Assembly (NCBI GenBank): GCA_026745465.1
Contig: JACYXH010000473.1
Coordinates: 7,738,191 to 7,802,190, forward strand
Source: Lota lota
Taxonomy: Eukaryota > Chordata > Actinopteri > Gadiformes > Lotidae
DNA length: 64,000 bases
Reading direction: 5' to 3'
The position numbers and the translations under genes are program-made. The notes beneath the pieces are model-generated. The model was not told the DNA's origin. It saw only the letters and a program-made list of their open reading frames with translations, and made no database searches. Positions within the stretch are counted from its first letter, which is position 1. Every line of letters begins with the position of its first letter. Positions 1 through 12,800 of the stretch are shown one piece after another.

Positions 1-3000
1 CGTGTTGCTTTAAGCAGAGCTCCGGATGAATGCTGGAGTGAGAGGGTACTCCCCCTGTCTGCACAAGTCAGAGTGTGGGTGAGGCATGGGATTGGCTTGC
101 TGGACAATAAAGGAACATTCCAGGGTCTGAGAGGTGAGAAAGGGAGGCAAGGAGGGAAGGAAGGAGGGTGACAATGATATTTCCACCAGGTTTTATTTTT
201 AAAGTGGAAAAAGTGAGTACCTCTCTAGTGATGTAATATCTATGTGTCAATGAGTCCCTTATAATACTCTTTTTTAATACTACATCCTTCTGCTGGAAAA
301 CGGTGCAGATTGTTCCATATGTGGGACAGACGTAAAGTTAAAAATCCAATAGTATGATATTTAGAGCACTGGTCAGCACTTAAACACACTTGTCAGCAAG
401 GAAGAATGGCTAAGAAGTGTGACGACCAATCCTAAAATACAACTTAAGTTCAATGATTTATAATGACTTCAATGCTTTTTGTTCCTGTTTTATACTATAT
501 TGCCAAGTCATCCGAAGATGATTTTATTTTTGTGCTTTACAGGGGAAAAAAAGTATACAGGCTACAGTACACAGGATGTACTCAAGCGTGGAGGTTAAAT
601 TGTGATCAACTATTCAAATAAATTCTGCTGTAATCTGAAAAGTCGAAATGCCCAAAGGCCCCAGATCTCTGACTCTGCTCTTCAAGTGGTTTTTCCAGAA
701 GCAACCACGTTTAAGAAGAGTGTTGACAGATTTAAAGGTCTTGGTAAGCACGGTATATGCATTTACCAACTCTCTGCACAACATTTACGTTTAATTTTAA
801 AATGTACAAACCTACAATACTAACGTTTATGCCTAATCATTTACATTTATGAATTTATACATTTATTAACCATTTGGCAGACACTTTTACCCAATGGTAT
901 TGACAACTGAACCTCTGAACAAGCTGAGAACAATCTAAGCATAGGCCTACAATCAAAACGTAATCAAATGAAACTTTATTCATAGAGCACTTTCGTGCAA
1001 ACCGACAATACGGAGTTCTTGACAAGTGAAACAACACAAGAAGAACAAGACATTTGTTCCACATAAAAATTAAACATAGCCTTACCAACTTTCTTAGAAA
1101 CCACGAGAGCTTGTTCAGTATAGGACTCAGAAAACGAGGTTAGTAGATTGTTTTATATTGTTATTGAAGCTCATATTATAAGAGCACAACATATGTTATA
1201 TCACTTAGCAAAAACAGCGTGTGTACATATTGCTTCAGTTTTTTTTAAGCCAGTTTTTGGCATAAAACATGAACCTACAAGAAGATATTTAAAGTAATTT
1301 TGGATGATGTCATCTTTAAGTGCGTACGTTCGTATCTGTGATTGTTCAATCTCCAATTGTATCCACCAAACAGATTTCCTTCTATCCTGCACCCGTCTAT
1401 CAATCAATCCACACCTGGTGTTTCTTTAACTCATGATTACATCTAGTATTACCTCACCAGGTACCTACTAATGCATTCTGGAAATCTCCACACCCAACAC
1501 AGCTCATGATATTTCTCCCAATATGTTTTTGCTGTGGTGTCCAACCTTTCTGTGCTTTTGTTGGGTTTGGCTCGAGGCTGAACAGCAGATGTTTCCCAGC
1601 ATTTTATATAATGAAGGGAAGAATGGAAGAGGTTGAAGATGAGGTCACAAAATGTACCGTGCCTGTTCTGTGAAGATCAAACAAGAATTGACATGGAAAT
1701 GTTCCAGAAAGCTTGGGGCTGCATCTTCATTATATTGGACGGATCTGGTGCTGGCTGTTGGATTCTGGTAGCTGAATAATTCTGGTAGCTGACTGATTCA
1801 GCGGCTGGTTGACTGATTCTCGTGCTGACTGATTCTGGTAGCTGACTGATTCCGAAACAGTTTGATTGATTCTGTAAGACCACTGATTTTGGTACAGGCA
1901 GACTGATTCTGGTAGCTGACTGATTCTGGTAGTTGACTGATTCTGGTGCTGGCTGACTGATTACGGTAGCTGACTGATTCTGGGACTGGCTTACTGGTTC
2001 TGGTAACTGCCTGATTCTGGTGCTGACTGACAAATTCTGGTGTGGCTTATTGATTCTGGTAGCTGACTGATTTTGGAACTTGACTGATTTTGGTACTGGC
2101 TGGCTTATATTGTGACTGGATGTGAGCCAAACCTTAGTTGCTTGATCATTAATGTTTTCTTTGTTTGCTAGCAATTATTTAACGTTATTTAATTTGAATT
2201 TCTCATGGACAGTAATGAATTAATTACATCAATAAGGAAGTCTGTTTTACATAGGAAATTGACATTTGTGCTAAGGCCTTCTGGGTGCAACTTCAGCTAA
2301 GTATAATCATACAATAGAGTTGAGTGTGAAATACTGCAGAACTCCAAATTTAGCTCTGGGTGCTGGTCACAGAACAGTGTGAGGTGTCGTGTCTCTTTGT
2401 GCACTTTATTGTGTGATTCATCTCTTGGCTTCTGTTTTAGTCTAATCTATTATGTGATTATGTGAACAGATGTGCCACACCTATTTACCCGCATTGGTTA
2501 CATGACTGGTAATTATAATAATTACATTTCAATACTGTGGAGTCGCTACTGCTCTGTCAGAGACCCCTGCCCTCTCTCTTGGAATGTCTATCCTCTGAAA
2601 ACCTGCCAAGCATGGGACACGCTTGTCAAACGGCCTCGCCCTCTCTTTCTGTTCGAATGTTGATGGAGGTTTTCAGTGCTTGGCTTACTCGGTGAGAAAA
2701 GATAAGGGCCACACCAAGATCATGCTAAGCACAGTAAATGACAGCTATGGAGCCGTTCCCACGTTTGAGCAGAAGCACATACATACACATACTGTAATTT
2801 GCACTGTGTTCCAAGGCTCTGGAACACAGTGAGAGGAAGAGATTCAGGGATCCATGAGGTTTAATATGATTAACCACCACGTATTTAATAAGAACTAGTT
2901 CCTGTGGGACCACAAATACCTTTATTATTTGAATTATACAAAGAAGAAAAACAATACCTTTATTTATATACCACTTTTAAATACAAGTGAAAGGGTGCTT

Positions 3001-3299
3001 CAGCATAACAGGAAAATTACTCAAATGTATCAAACGACCAAAAGAAAACACAAAACGAAAAACACTTCAGCATTCAACATGTTAACTCAAAGTAAGGGCA
3101 TGACTCTGCAGGACAAAATGTTTTTGGACTACACAATAGTGAGGGGATGTGCTGAGATCCAACGGAATTCCTGGCATTCTGCGACCAATCGGCTGACCGG
3201 ATTTCTCTCCACCTTGCCTTGCATTTGAGTCTTCTCATGGAGATGGGCGTGGTTCCTGTGGAAAGCTTACCAGTTCAACTAGATCCAGTGGCGGACTCC
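1..3299. other. Intergenic region, no gene recognised
   Basis: No open frame here resembles a protein family, and no convincing exon chain was found on either strand. It holds a degenerate minisatellite (1738-2110) and, near 876-960, a short stretch resembling the reverse complement of a fish SINE tail (TTGGCAGACACTTTTACCCA). The rest is AT-rich unique sequence. The 165-codon open frame on the minus strand at 1677-2174 is only the minisatellite read through. Confidence 0.6.
1738..2110. repeat. Degenerate minisatellite, CTGGTAGCTGACTGATT-type units
   Basis: About 370 bp of imperfect tandem copies built on the motif ATTCTGGTAGCTGACTG, with interspersed GGTGCTGGC variants. The repeat keeps one minus-strand frame open, giving a Gln/Asn/Ser-rich hypothetical peptide with no other sign of coding. 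Confidence 0.75.
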
Positions 3300-3345
3300 C
3301 TCTCTGACATTTTCTATAAGAGCTGTCTGCCACTCCCGCTCGGAG
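3290..3345 (+). promoter_or_regulatory. eppk1: Putative TATA promoter of eppk1
   Basis: The stretch TTCTATAAGAGC (TATA core at 3314-3320) lies about 30 bp upstream of a GC-richer segment that ends in a strong splice donor at 3417/3418. The nearest downstream acceptor leading into a long coding exon on this strand is the one just before the epiplakin ATG. This is inference from signals; no transcript is available. Confidence 0.45.
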
Positions 3346-3417
3346 AGACGCCAGTGCTACCTGGCACATAACGCCGTCACCACCACCACTCCAGCCATCG
3401 GCTTTACGCACCTACAC
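3345..3417 (+). other. eppk1: Putative noncoding first exon of eppk1
   Basis: The segment ends CCTACAC|GTAAGTG, a near-consensus donor. Its predicted partner is the acceptor TTTTTTACTCAG at 6811-6822, eight bases before the epiplakin start codon. The 5' limit is estimated from the TATA box about 30 bp upstream. Mammalian epiplakin also has its coding sequence in one exon behind a 5' noncoding exon (family knowledge). The 3.4 kb intron (3418-6822) holds only repeats as far as I can see. Confidence 0.5.
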
Positions 3418-4159
3418 GTAAGTGTGTCATTCAGTGACTGTGGTTTGTAACCAACTTTCTCTGTAGTGAAACACATTATTGTGTTCGCTCATGAAATGTC
3501 ATTATTTAAAATCTATTTTATGCTTCTTTGATTGGTTTTAATGGTACGATCAGATTGGTTGGGTCAGGTGGCACCGTGAGATCTTGAAGTAACAAACTCC
3601 AGGAGGGAGAAAAGCCAAGTATGTGTAGTAGGTGTTGCGCGTATCCTAAATCAAATCCTAGAACGCCAACTCCCTTGCCGTAAAAAAAAGGGGAAAGTAA
3701 ACATTCCTCTGTGATTAGCTCGTGGTAGCGCTAATGTCTTGAGACTGTCTCAATGTGAACGGTTTGGCGGAGAGGTCGCAGCTTGTTCACCAGGTCAGAG
3801 CCGGCTCTTTGTCACTTCTAACAACAGATAACAAAACAACCTGGGGGATTTGTTGAAACGAGAAACACACTCTTGACACAAAGAACAAATACAGGATTTG
3901 CGTTCCGCCTGGTCTCCAACTAAGGGGTTGCGCTGCTGAGTAACCGTTGAACCTGGGGCTTTACTTTGAGGGCAGGCTTACAAGATGTTCCATTTACAAC
4001 GTCTATACGCAACGTCAATACACAGATGGGTTATGGTCCACCATAAAACGATATGCTTTACTATTTGCCTGCACACCTACAATGAGCTGAGCATTGTTAG
4101 GATAACACTTTATGATGCGTGGGCATTAACACAGTGCATGTTCATGATCCAACTCCCAT

Positions 4160-4281
4160 TTTAATGTATTCCTGTTGATCACAACCTGGGAATTAAAACA
4201 TCAATATCACACACAAACAGTTTAATGTATTCCTGTTGATCACAACCTGGGAATTAAAACATCAATATCACACACAAACAG
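4160..4281. repeat. Perfect 61-bp tandem duplication
   Basis: Two adjacent copies (4160-4220 and 4221-4281) of a 61-bp unit beginning TTTAATGTATTCCTG and ending CACACAAACAG appear identical. It lies in the putative eppk1 first intron. A recent replication-slippage duplication is the simplest reading. Confidence 0.9.
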
Positions 4282-4973
4282 TTTAAAACAGTTCTTATGT
4301 TCTTCTGCTGCTGTTGTTTGTTTGTTGTTTGCACTCAACAAACAGGGTTGGTTTAGAGTGCATTATGTGCATGCTTATGCAGTTCTTATGAAACGTTTTG
4401 TCAACTCTTTCTTTATAATAACTACCCTTACTGAATGAACCAAAATGTGTACATGTGAGTGTAAATAACAGGTAACACACTTCACTGTCACACATTCTTT
4501 GTCATTTCGTTCTACTTTGTCATTATCAGTTGAATGTCAACTGCATTTACAAGTTATTTTCTTGTTGGTCTGCCGTCTTCAAAATAATTACTTGAAAATC
4601 GGCATGAGTACGACCAGGCTGATTTAATGGGAAACAAAGCAAAGAATGTTGAAGCACAACTTTGACCAAAGGACCAAAGTCTAGGACACACACACATTTT
4701 GCTGCTTTTGCATACACTGCATCTGATAATTCTGATGAAATCTTGCATTTTTGGAATGTTCTTTCCTGACAAGCCTCTAAAGTTGCTCGTGATTGTTATG
4801 TCCCTGGGTTGTAATTATCTGTCTGGTCTTCCGGATTCAAATCTTTGTTAACTACATCGTGGAATGCCATTCATCGTACCTCACCTCTTTAACACCACAT
4901 TAAAATGAGGTGATTGGCAGACGACAAAACGTATGTCGGTGCAGTGTGATCTCAGCCTGCGGCAAACAACAGG

Positions 4974-5230
4974 ATTGTGCAAAACACGAAACCTTGTTGA
5001 AGAGGTGAGAAGATTAGATATGACATGTTCAAATGAGTAAACAAACAAAGTGGAAAAGGTCTCTTAAACCGTCAACACAAACATACATATTGTGCAAAAC
5101 ACAGCACAATATGTGCTGTGGACTGGATTGTGCTAAATTGTGCAAAACACGAAACCTTGTTGAAGAGGGGACAAGATTAGATACGACATGTTGAAATGAG
5201 TAAACCAAACAAAGTGGGAAAGGTCTCTTC
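4974..5230. repeat. Imperfect direct duplication of about 95 bp
   Basis: The segment TTGTGCAAAACACGAAACCT onward at about 4974-5066 recurs at about 5136-5228 with scattered substitutions (for example GAGGTGAGAAG versus GAGGGGACAAG). The copies are separated by about 70 bp that carries further partial copies of TGTGCAAAACACA. The divergence suggests an older event than the 61-bp duplication nearby. Confidence 0.8.
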
Positions 5231-5380
5231 AACACAAACATACATATTTCCCGATGGCATGTTCTAAGAACTGATGTTTCCTCCACACCTCTTCTTCTGT
5301 CCAAGTGAATAGTTTCGCTCCGACTTGAGTTTTGGGCCCTGCTCCAGGCCGGCATCCCGGTGGGGTGGGTGACCAGGTCA

Positions 5381-5430
5381 GGTTGGGGGTGTCGGAGGGG
5401 TGGGGTGGGTGGGTGGGTGGGGTGGGTGGA
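5381..5430 (+). other. G-rich tract with G-quadruplex potential
   Basis: At least eight runs of three or more G separated by one to a few bases (GGGG-T-GGGG-T-GGG-T-GGG pattern). This fits the usual intramolecular G-quadruplex pattern. It lies in the putative eppk1 first intron. Confidence 0.6.
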
Positions 5431-6328
5431 AGAGAACACGGCACATTGACATTCATGCAGCCCTGGTGCAATGGAACCACTCCTTCCCAGCGTGGCACTC
5501 CTCATTGCCCTCTAAGCAGTTTCCACACTCAACATGTGGTTACTAATACTTATTGCCTGCGGTACTTATAATAATGGTCATGTGTAACCAATTGATCTGA
5601 ACAAAGCCTTATTGAGATAACAAGACAAGTAATGTTAAAAATGCTACTTGGTGAAATGAACCTGTTTCATGTGTGATTAGATAGATTAGAGGTTGGATAT
5701 TATAACATTTAAATGATAAACACGTTTTGTTTCTTCAGAAGATGCCTAGTCGTGGGAAAGGATATTTGTATTAGTTATTAGTTTGTTGAAATTTGATTAA
5801 TTGGAATGATGCTACTTAACTGCAGATATGATTACTTTAGATCAGTCATTTGTTCTGTTCGAAAGGGAAATCACACACATTCAGCAGCAGACAAAAAACT
5901 GAAAGCATTTGGCTAAGATAAAGTTGTAGATTTATCCATGAAGCATAGTAGACAAAGTGAAAGTTAAATAACTGGCAGATATTGCATGTCAGGTTTTCAG
6001 CATGTTGAATCTTCAAACTCCGCACTACTCGGCTCCTGTTTAGTCTGGTCAGAGCAGAAGCCATTTTGTCATGATTCATTTGATTTTCTATACTGTACTG
6101 TTTATTCAGAAGTTCACTCACACTCTAATGTTATGCTAGCAAAAGCGCAAATGCTGAAGGCCTATGCTTAATGTACTAAATGTATATTTATTTAAAGCTA
6201 CATGCAAATTAGTAGTACATTGAACATGTACAGCTAATACATCTATAGCTTATAATTACAGAAAGGGGAAATTTACCAAATAGACAAAAATGTAATTAAA
6301 TACAAATGTGCATATGACGGAGAATTGG

Positions 6329-6440
6329 GCACACACACACTCACACTCACACACACTCACACTCCCTCACACACACTCACACTCACACACACTCCCTCAC
6401 ACTCACACTAACACTCACACTCCCTCACACTCACACTCAC
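6329..6440. repeat. (CACACT)n / (CTCACA)n simple repeat
   Basis: Low-complexity CA/CT hexamer-type array with TCCCTCACAC variants, in the putative eppk1 first intron about 400 bp upstream of the coding exon. Confidence 0.9.
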
Positions 6441-6830
6441 AACTTTTAATTAATGTTTGAATCTTTGACCCTATTTGAATGCTCACTGCGAGTACCTTGT
6501 TGCTTGAATTTAGTTAGAATTTATTACTGCATGCATGCCCTAACTTTTAGCAGGACTATATTATAAACATCTCAAGTATTTTGTACGGTTGAAGTCTTTT
6601 CTCAATATACTACATTTTATTTTATTGGAGGAGCTTTTGTGCTACATTGTTAAGGATATGCAAAGTAAAATGTATTGGGGCGGTATATATTTATATATAT
6701 AAATAGAGATATTACAATTATTTGAGTTTTGTAGTATTAGCTGATGCACATTTAGGATAAGGTAATGTAAATATGTGTTGGTTTGACCATAAATCTTTGC
6801 TTCTTTTTTTTTTTTTACTCAGGTGTCAAA

Positions 6831-9800
6831 ATGGCCTCCATAAGTAAAGCTACTAATGGGAAGCAAAATGGCTCTGCAGAACACCAATACCACCCTGTGG
6901 CGGGAATATTCCTGGAGAAGACAAAGGAGAAGAAGACCATCTATGAAGCCATGAAAAAGCGTCTTCTCAAGCCTGGAACTGCACTAGCTCTGCTTGAGGC
7001 GCAAGCTGCCACTGGCGGTATTGTTGACCCAGTCAACAATCGCACTCTTACTGTGGAGGAGGCCATCAAAGCTCAAATAGTTGGACCTGAGATGAGAGAG
7101 AAACTGCTTGCAGCAGGGAGAGCCGTCTGTGGCTATGTTGACTCTTACACCAATGAAACCATCTCTGTATACCAAGCTATACAAAAGGATTTACTTCCAA
7201 AGGAGTATGGATTGAGGCTGCTGGAAGCGCAGATGTCTACACATGGTCTCTTTGACCCGATTGAGAAGAAATGCATTTCGGTGGAAACAGCAATTGAGAA
7301 GGGCTACTATGAGAAAGGTCTGCTCAATGACAAGATGGAAGAGCTCAATGTTTTCTACAATCCAAACTCACAAGAAAACCTAAACTACAGCCATCTCCTT
7401 GAGAAATGCATGGTAGAAGCTGAGACAAACATGGTGCTTCTGCCGATATTCATAACCTTCAAAGGCCTGCGTAGGGGTGTGTCCTCCTCTGAGCTCCTGG
7501 CATCGAAAATCATTGACAAAGAAACCTATGATGACTTGCAGATGGGGAGAACAACAACTCAGGATGTCATGCTCATGGAGACAGTGAAGGAATTCCTGGA
7601 GGGGAAAGGGAGTATCTCTGGAGTAGCAGTGTTGTCCACTAATGAGCGGATGAGCATCTATCAAGCCATGAAGAAAGGCATACTGATGCCCGGAACCGCA
7701 CTGGTCCTACTGGAAGCGCAAGCCGCCACTGGATTCATGTTTGACCCTGTGAAGAATAGAAAATACAGCGTGGATCAAGCAATCAAAAATAAAGTTGTTG
7801 GCCCCGAATTGCATGCCAAGCTCCTCTCTGCTGAGCGAGCGGTAACGGGTTACAAAGACCCTTACTCTGGTGAGACCATATCTCTTTTCCAAGCGCTATC
7901 AAAGGATCTCATCGTGAAGGAGCACGGGATACGCTTACTTGAGGCTCAGATTGCCACCGGTGGAATAATAGATCCAATCAACAGTCACAGACTTCCAGTA
8001 GAAGTGGCCTACAAGAGGGGCTTCTTAACTGAAGACATGAATGCCACCCTAGAAGACTCTGGAGATGACACCAAAGGCTTCTTTGACCCAAACACTAAAG
8101 AAAATCTCACCTACCTTCAGCTGATGGAGAGATGTGTCATCGATCCAGCTACAGGGCTCTGCCTGCTTCCTCTTGTTGGGAAATCAGACAAGTTGAATAT
8201 CAGCTTCATCGACTATCACACTAAAATGGAACTGAAGCAAACAATGGTGAAAGTGACATGTGGAAAATACATGGGAATGACGGTGTCACTGTGGGAATTG
8301 CTGATGTCTGAATACTTTGATGAAAACCAGAGGCAGGAAATCATCAACAGCTATAAACAGGGGACACTCACGGTCAAGACAGTCATTACTACAGTCCTGG
8401 AAATCATAGAGAAATCTGTGAAAACAACTACGGTCGTCTTTGAAGGAATCCGAGAAACTGTCAGCGGAAAGCAGTTACTCGAGGCAAATATCATCACTGT
8501 GGAGGACCTAGAGAAGCTGGAAAAGGGAAAGACGTCAGTAAACGAGCTTAAAGAAGACGAGACCGTGAGCATGTATTTGCAAGGGAAAAGTAGCATTGCC
8601 GGTGTTCTTCTTCCCAATTCTCAGATCATGACCATCTACCAAGCCCGACAGAAGGCATTGCTCATGCCGGGTACAGCTCTGATTCTGCTTGAGGCCCAGG
8701 CAGCAACAGGGTTTGTCATTGACCCCATTGCTAACAGGAAGTTCTCAGTGGATAAATCTGTGAAGGCCGGAGTTATTGGAGCAGATGTTTACCAAAAGTT
8801 ACGCTCAGCGGAGAGGGCCGTCACAGGGTACAAAGATCCATCTGACAACAAAAAAATCTCCTTGTTCCAAGCAATGCAGAAGGACCTCATCATCCGCAAT
8901 CACGGAATTCGTCTGCTTGAGGCACAGATTGCAACTGGGGGAATTATTGACCCGATAAACAGTCATCGCATTCCTGTCCAGGTGGCCTATAAGAGAGGGT
9001 ACTTCAACGAGGAAATGAATCAGATCCTAGACGACCCCAGTGATGACACCAAAGGATTCTTTGACCCAAACACCCATGAAAATTTGACTTACCTGCAGCT
9101 CATGGCCAGATGTGTTACAGATCCAAGCACAGGATTGTGTCTTCTTCCCCTAAAAGGTAAAGTTCATAAAATCAACATTGATGATACCATTCGGGAGACC
9201 TTCAGAGCCATGAAGGTCACTGTAAAGTATGGCAGATTCCGTGGCAAGCAAACGACACTGTGGGATCTCATCAATTCAGAATATCTCTCAGAGGACAAAA
9301 GACAGGAACTTTTCAAACTCTACAAGTCACGAAGAATGACTTTAGAACAGATCACTGTCACCATTTTGGAGATTGTCGAGAGCAAGGAATTGAAACAGCA
9401 AGCAGAGCTGAATTTTGAGGGTCTCAGGGGAAAGGTTTCCATTGTGGATCTCTTGGGACTAGATATTGTGGATAATTCAACCTACAAAGGTTTGGTAGAG
9501 GGGAAGCTAACAGGAAGCGATGTAATGAAGATGGACAGTGTCAGAACTTACCTTCAAGGAAAAAGCTGTGTAGCTGGCATGATACTACAACCATCTAACC
9601 AGAAGTTAAGCATCTATGAAGCTCAGAAGAAGGGCTTCATAGCACCTAGTACTGCACTGTGTCTTCTCGAGGCCCAAGCCGCCACAGGATTCATTGTAGA
9701 TCCCACAAATAACAAGAAATGCACAGTGGAGCAGGCTTTACAAGACAAGCTCATAAGTCCACATATGTATGAAAAGCTCCTATCTGCTGAAAGAGCTGTG

Positions 9801-12800
9801 ACAGGGTACAAAGATCCGTACACTGACAAAAAAATCTCCCTTTTCCAGGCACTGAAAAAGGATCTGATTGTAAAGGAACATGGCATCCGTTTGCTCGAGG
9901 CCCAGATAGCCACAGGTGGTATCATTGACCCCTTAAGGTGCCTCCACTTACCCCTCAACATTGCATACAGGGAGGGATATTTCGACGCAGAACTTAACCA
10001 GATCCTGACAGACCCCAGTGATGACACTAAAGGTTTTTTTGACCCGAACACCAAAGCAAATCTGACATACATGGAAATGTTAGACAAATGTGTCAAAGAT
10101 ACAAAAACAGGCCTGTTTCTACTGCCATTAAATGAAGAAGGCACATCTGCAGGACCAAAAGTGGAAATATATACTGACGAGGAAATCAGGCAAGTGTTTG
10201 AAAAAACCCTTGTGACAATATCAGTGGGCCTTTACTCAGGAAGAACTATTTCGCTTTGGGAGTTGATCCATTCTGGATATTTCACAGAGGATCAGCGGCG
10301 GGAATTATTAGCAAAATATAGGACAAAGAAAACAACTACACAGAGCATAACCACAACAGTGATTAGCACTATCACAAAACTGGAACAGGCCGAAACTCAC
10401 AAGACCGTAATGGGCCTCAGAATACCGGTATTTGCAAAACAGCTCCTGGAATGTGACATCATTGATGGAAAGACATTTAGGTGTTTGGAGGAAGGCACAC
10501 TTACGCTTGAAGAGGTCTCTAAACGTGAATCTGTGCAGAAATACCTGAAAGGAACAGGAAGTATTGCTGGGATTGTGAGTCACCCATCAAAGAAGATCTT
10601 GAGCATCTATGAAGCAAGAGAACAAGCACTGTTGACACCAGCAGCTGCACTTATTTTGCTGGAAGCCCAGGCTGCAACAGGGTTCATCATTGACCCAGTC
10701 AAAGCTAAATGCTATACAGTTAAGGAAGCAGCAAGGGAAAAATGTGTTGGTGCAGATTTACATGAGCAATTGCTCTCAGCCGAGCAGGCTGTGACAGGCT
10801 ATGCAGACCCTTTCACAGGTGCTAAAATCTCTCTCTTTGAAGCAATGAGTAAAGACCTGGTCACGAAAAGCCAGGGCATTCGACTTCTGGACGCACAAAT
10901 GGGAACTGGCGGAATTATCGACCCGGTTCAAAGTCATAGGATACCTCTTCATGTTGCAATGAAAAAGGGATACTTTAGTGAGGAAATTCATCAAATGCTG
11001 TCTTCCCTCAGTGACAATACAAAGACATTCTTTGACCCAAACACCAAGGCAGCTGTCACTTATCTGGAATTAAAAGAGCGCTGTGAGAAAGACAATGAGA
11101 CTGGGCTCCTTCTTCTACCCATCTATGAAGAAGGGTCACGTGAGTTTCATACTGACCAGCAAACCGAGCTTGCATTCAAGAACTGTACAATGACCATGGA
11201 TGCAGGAAAGTTTCAAGGCAAAAGCTGGACTTTGTGGGAGGTATTGCTCTCGGAATATATTTCAAAACAAAAGAGGGAGCAACTACTTCAGCAATACAGG
11301 TCAGGAGCCATGAAGATGGAGCAGATAATTGAAATTGTCACTACAATCATAATTGAGGTGACGTCCAAGGAAAAGAAGTTCAAAGGTCTAAGGAAGCAGG
11401 TCTCTGCCAGTGAACTTTATGAATCAAAAATTATCTCAAAAGACCTATTCACGCAAATTGTAAAAGGAGAACTCACTGAAGAGACTATCAATAAAATGGA
11501 ATCCATTCAGAAGTACCTTGGGGCCACCAACTGTATAGCTGGTGTCAGGGATGAATCAACAAAAAAGGTAATGAGCATATATGAGGCCAAGTCTAAAGGA
11601 CTGCTGACCCCTGGAACATCCCTTGTACTACTTGAAGCTCAAGCAGCCACTGGCTTCGTCATCGACCCATTAAACAACAAGAAACTGTCAGTAGATGAAG
11701 CTGTAGCACAAGGTGTGGTTGGTTCTGAATGGAAAAAGAAACTGCTTTCAGCTGAAAGAGCAGTGACTGGATACAAGGACCCCTACACTGGAAACATAAT
11801 TTCTTTGTTCCAGGCCTTGCAGAAGGACCTCATCGTAAAGGACCATGGAGTTCGTCTCCTGGAAGCGCAAATAGCTACAGGTGGCATCATAGATCCGGTG
11901 CACAGCCACAGAGTGCCAGTAGAGGTTGCCTATCAAAGAGGGTACTTTGATGAGGAAATGAACCAGATCCTGTCTGATCCTGACGATGACACCAAAGGCT
12001 TTTTCGACCCAAACACACATGAGAACCTCACCTATCTCCAGCTGCTCGAGAGATGCTTCAGAGACCCCATCACAGAGTTGAGTTTGCTTGTCGTAGTAAA
12101 GAAGGGAGGGTTTTACTTTTTTGTTGATGAGGCAACAAAACTCATTCTGAAATCTACAACAACGACCCGAGCTGGAGGAAAATACCAAGGAAAGACTGTT
12201 TCTCTGTGGGACCTTCTGTTCTCCAAGTACATCACTGAAGAGAGAAGGAGGGAACTGGTCCAACAGTACAAGTCTGGAGCCATCAATATTGAACGCTTCC
12301 TGGAGATCATATTCACCATCATTCAGCAGCAGACCGCAAATACCACAACACCCTCAATGGTATATTGCACACCTCCAGAAATTGACTCAAATGTCAGCAT
12401 CACCAAAACCACCATCACCACAACAACAGCTACCAATTCCACTGACAGTAATACCTTCCATGGAATCAGAAAAGACGTCAGTGCTAATGAGCTCCTGGAA
12501 TCTAAAATCATTGACAAAAAGCTCTTTGAAGATCTCAACACAGGAAAGGTCACTGTGACAGAAGTCAGCGAGATGGACTCGGTGCGCAAGTACTTGGAGG
12601 GAACCAACAGTATTGCAGGGGTGTACCTTCAGTCCAACAAAGAAACCATGAGCATCAACCAGGCCAAGTCCAAGGGTCTGCTCACCCCTGGAACTTCCCT
12701 GGTCCTGCTTGAGGCCCAAGCAGCCACTGGCTTCATCATAGACCCAGTGAATAACAAGAAACTCTCAGTAGAAGAAGCTGCAGCTCAAGGTGTGATTGGC

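Noticed and set aside
1677..2174. 165-codon minus-strand Gln/Asn/Ser-rich frame
   Set aside because: It is the minisatellite at 1738-2110 read in an open frame, with no homology or splice context.
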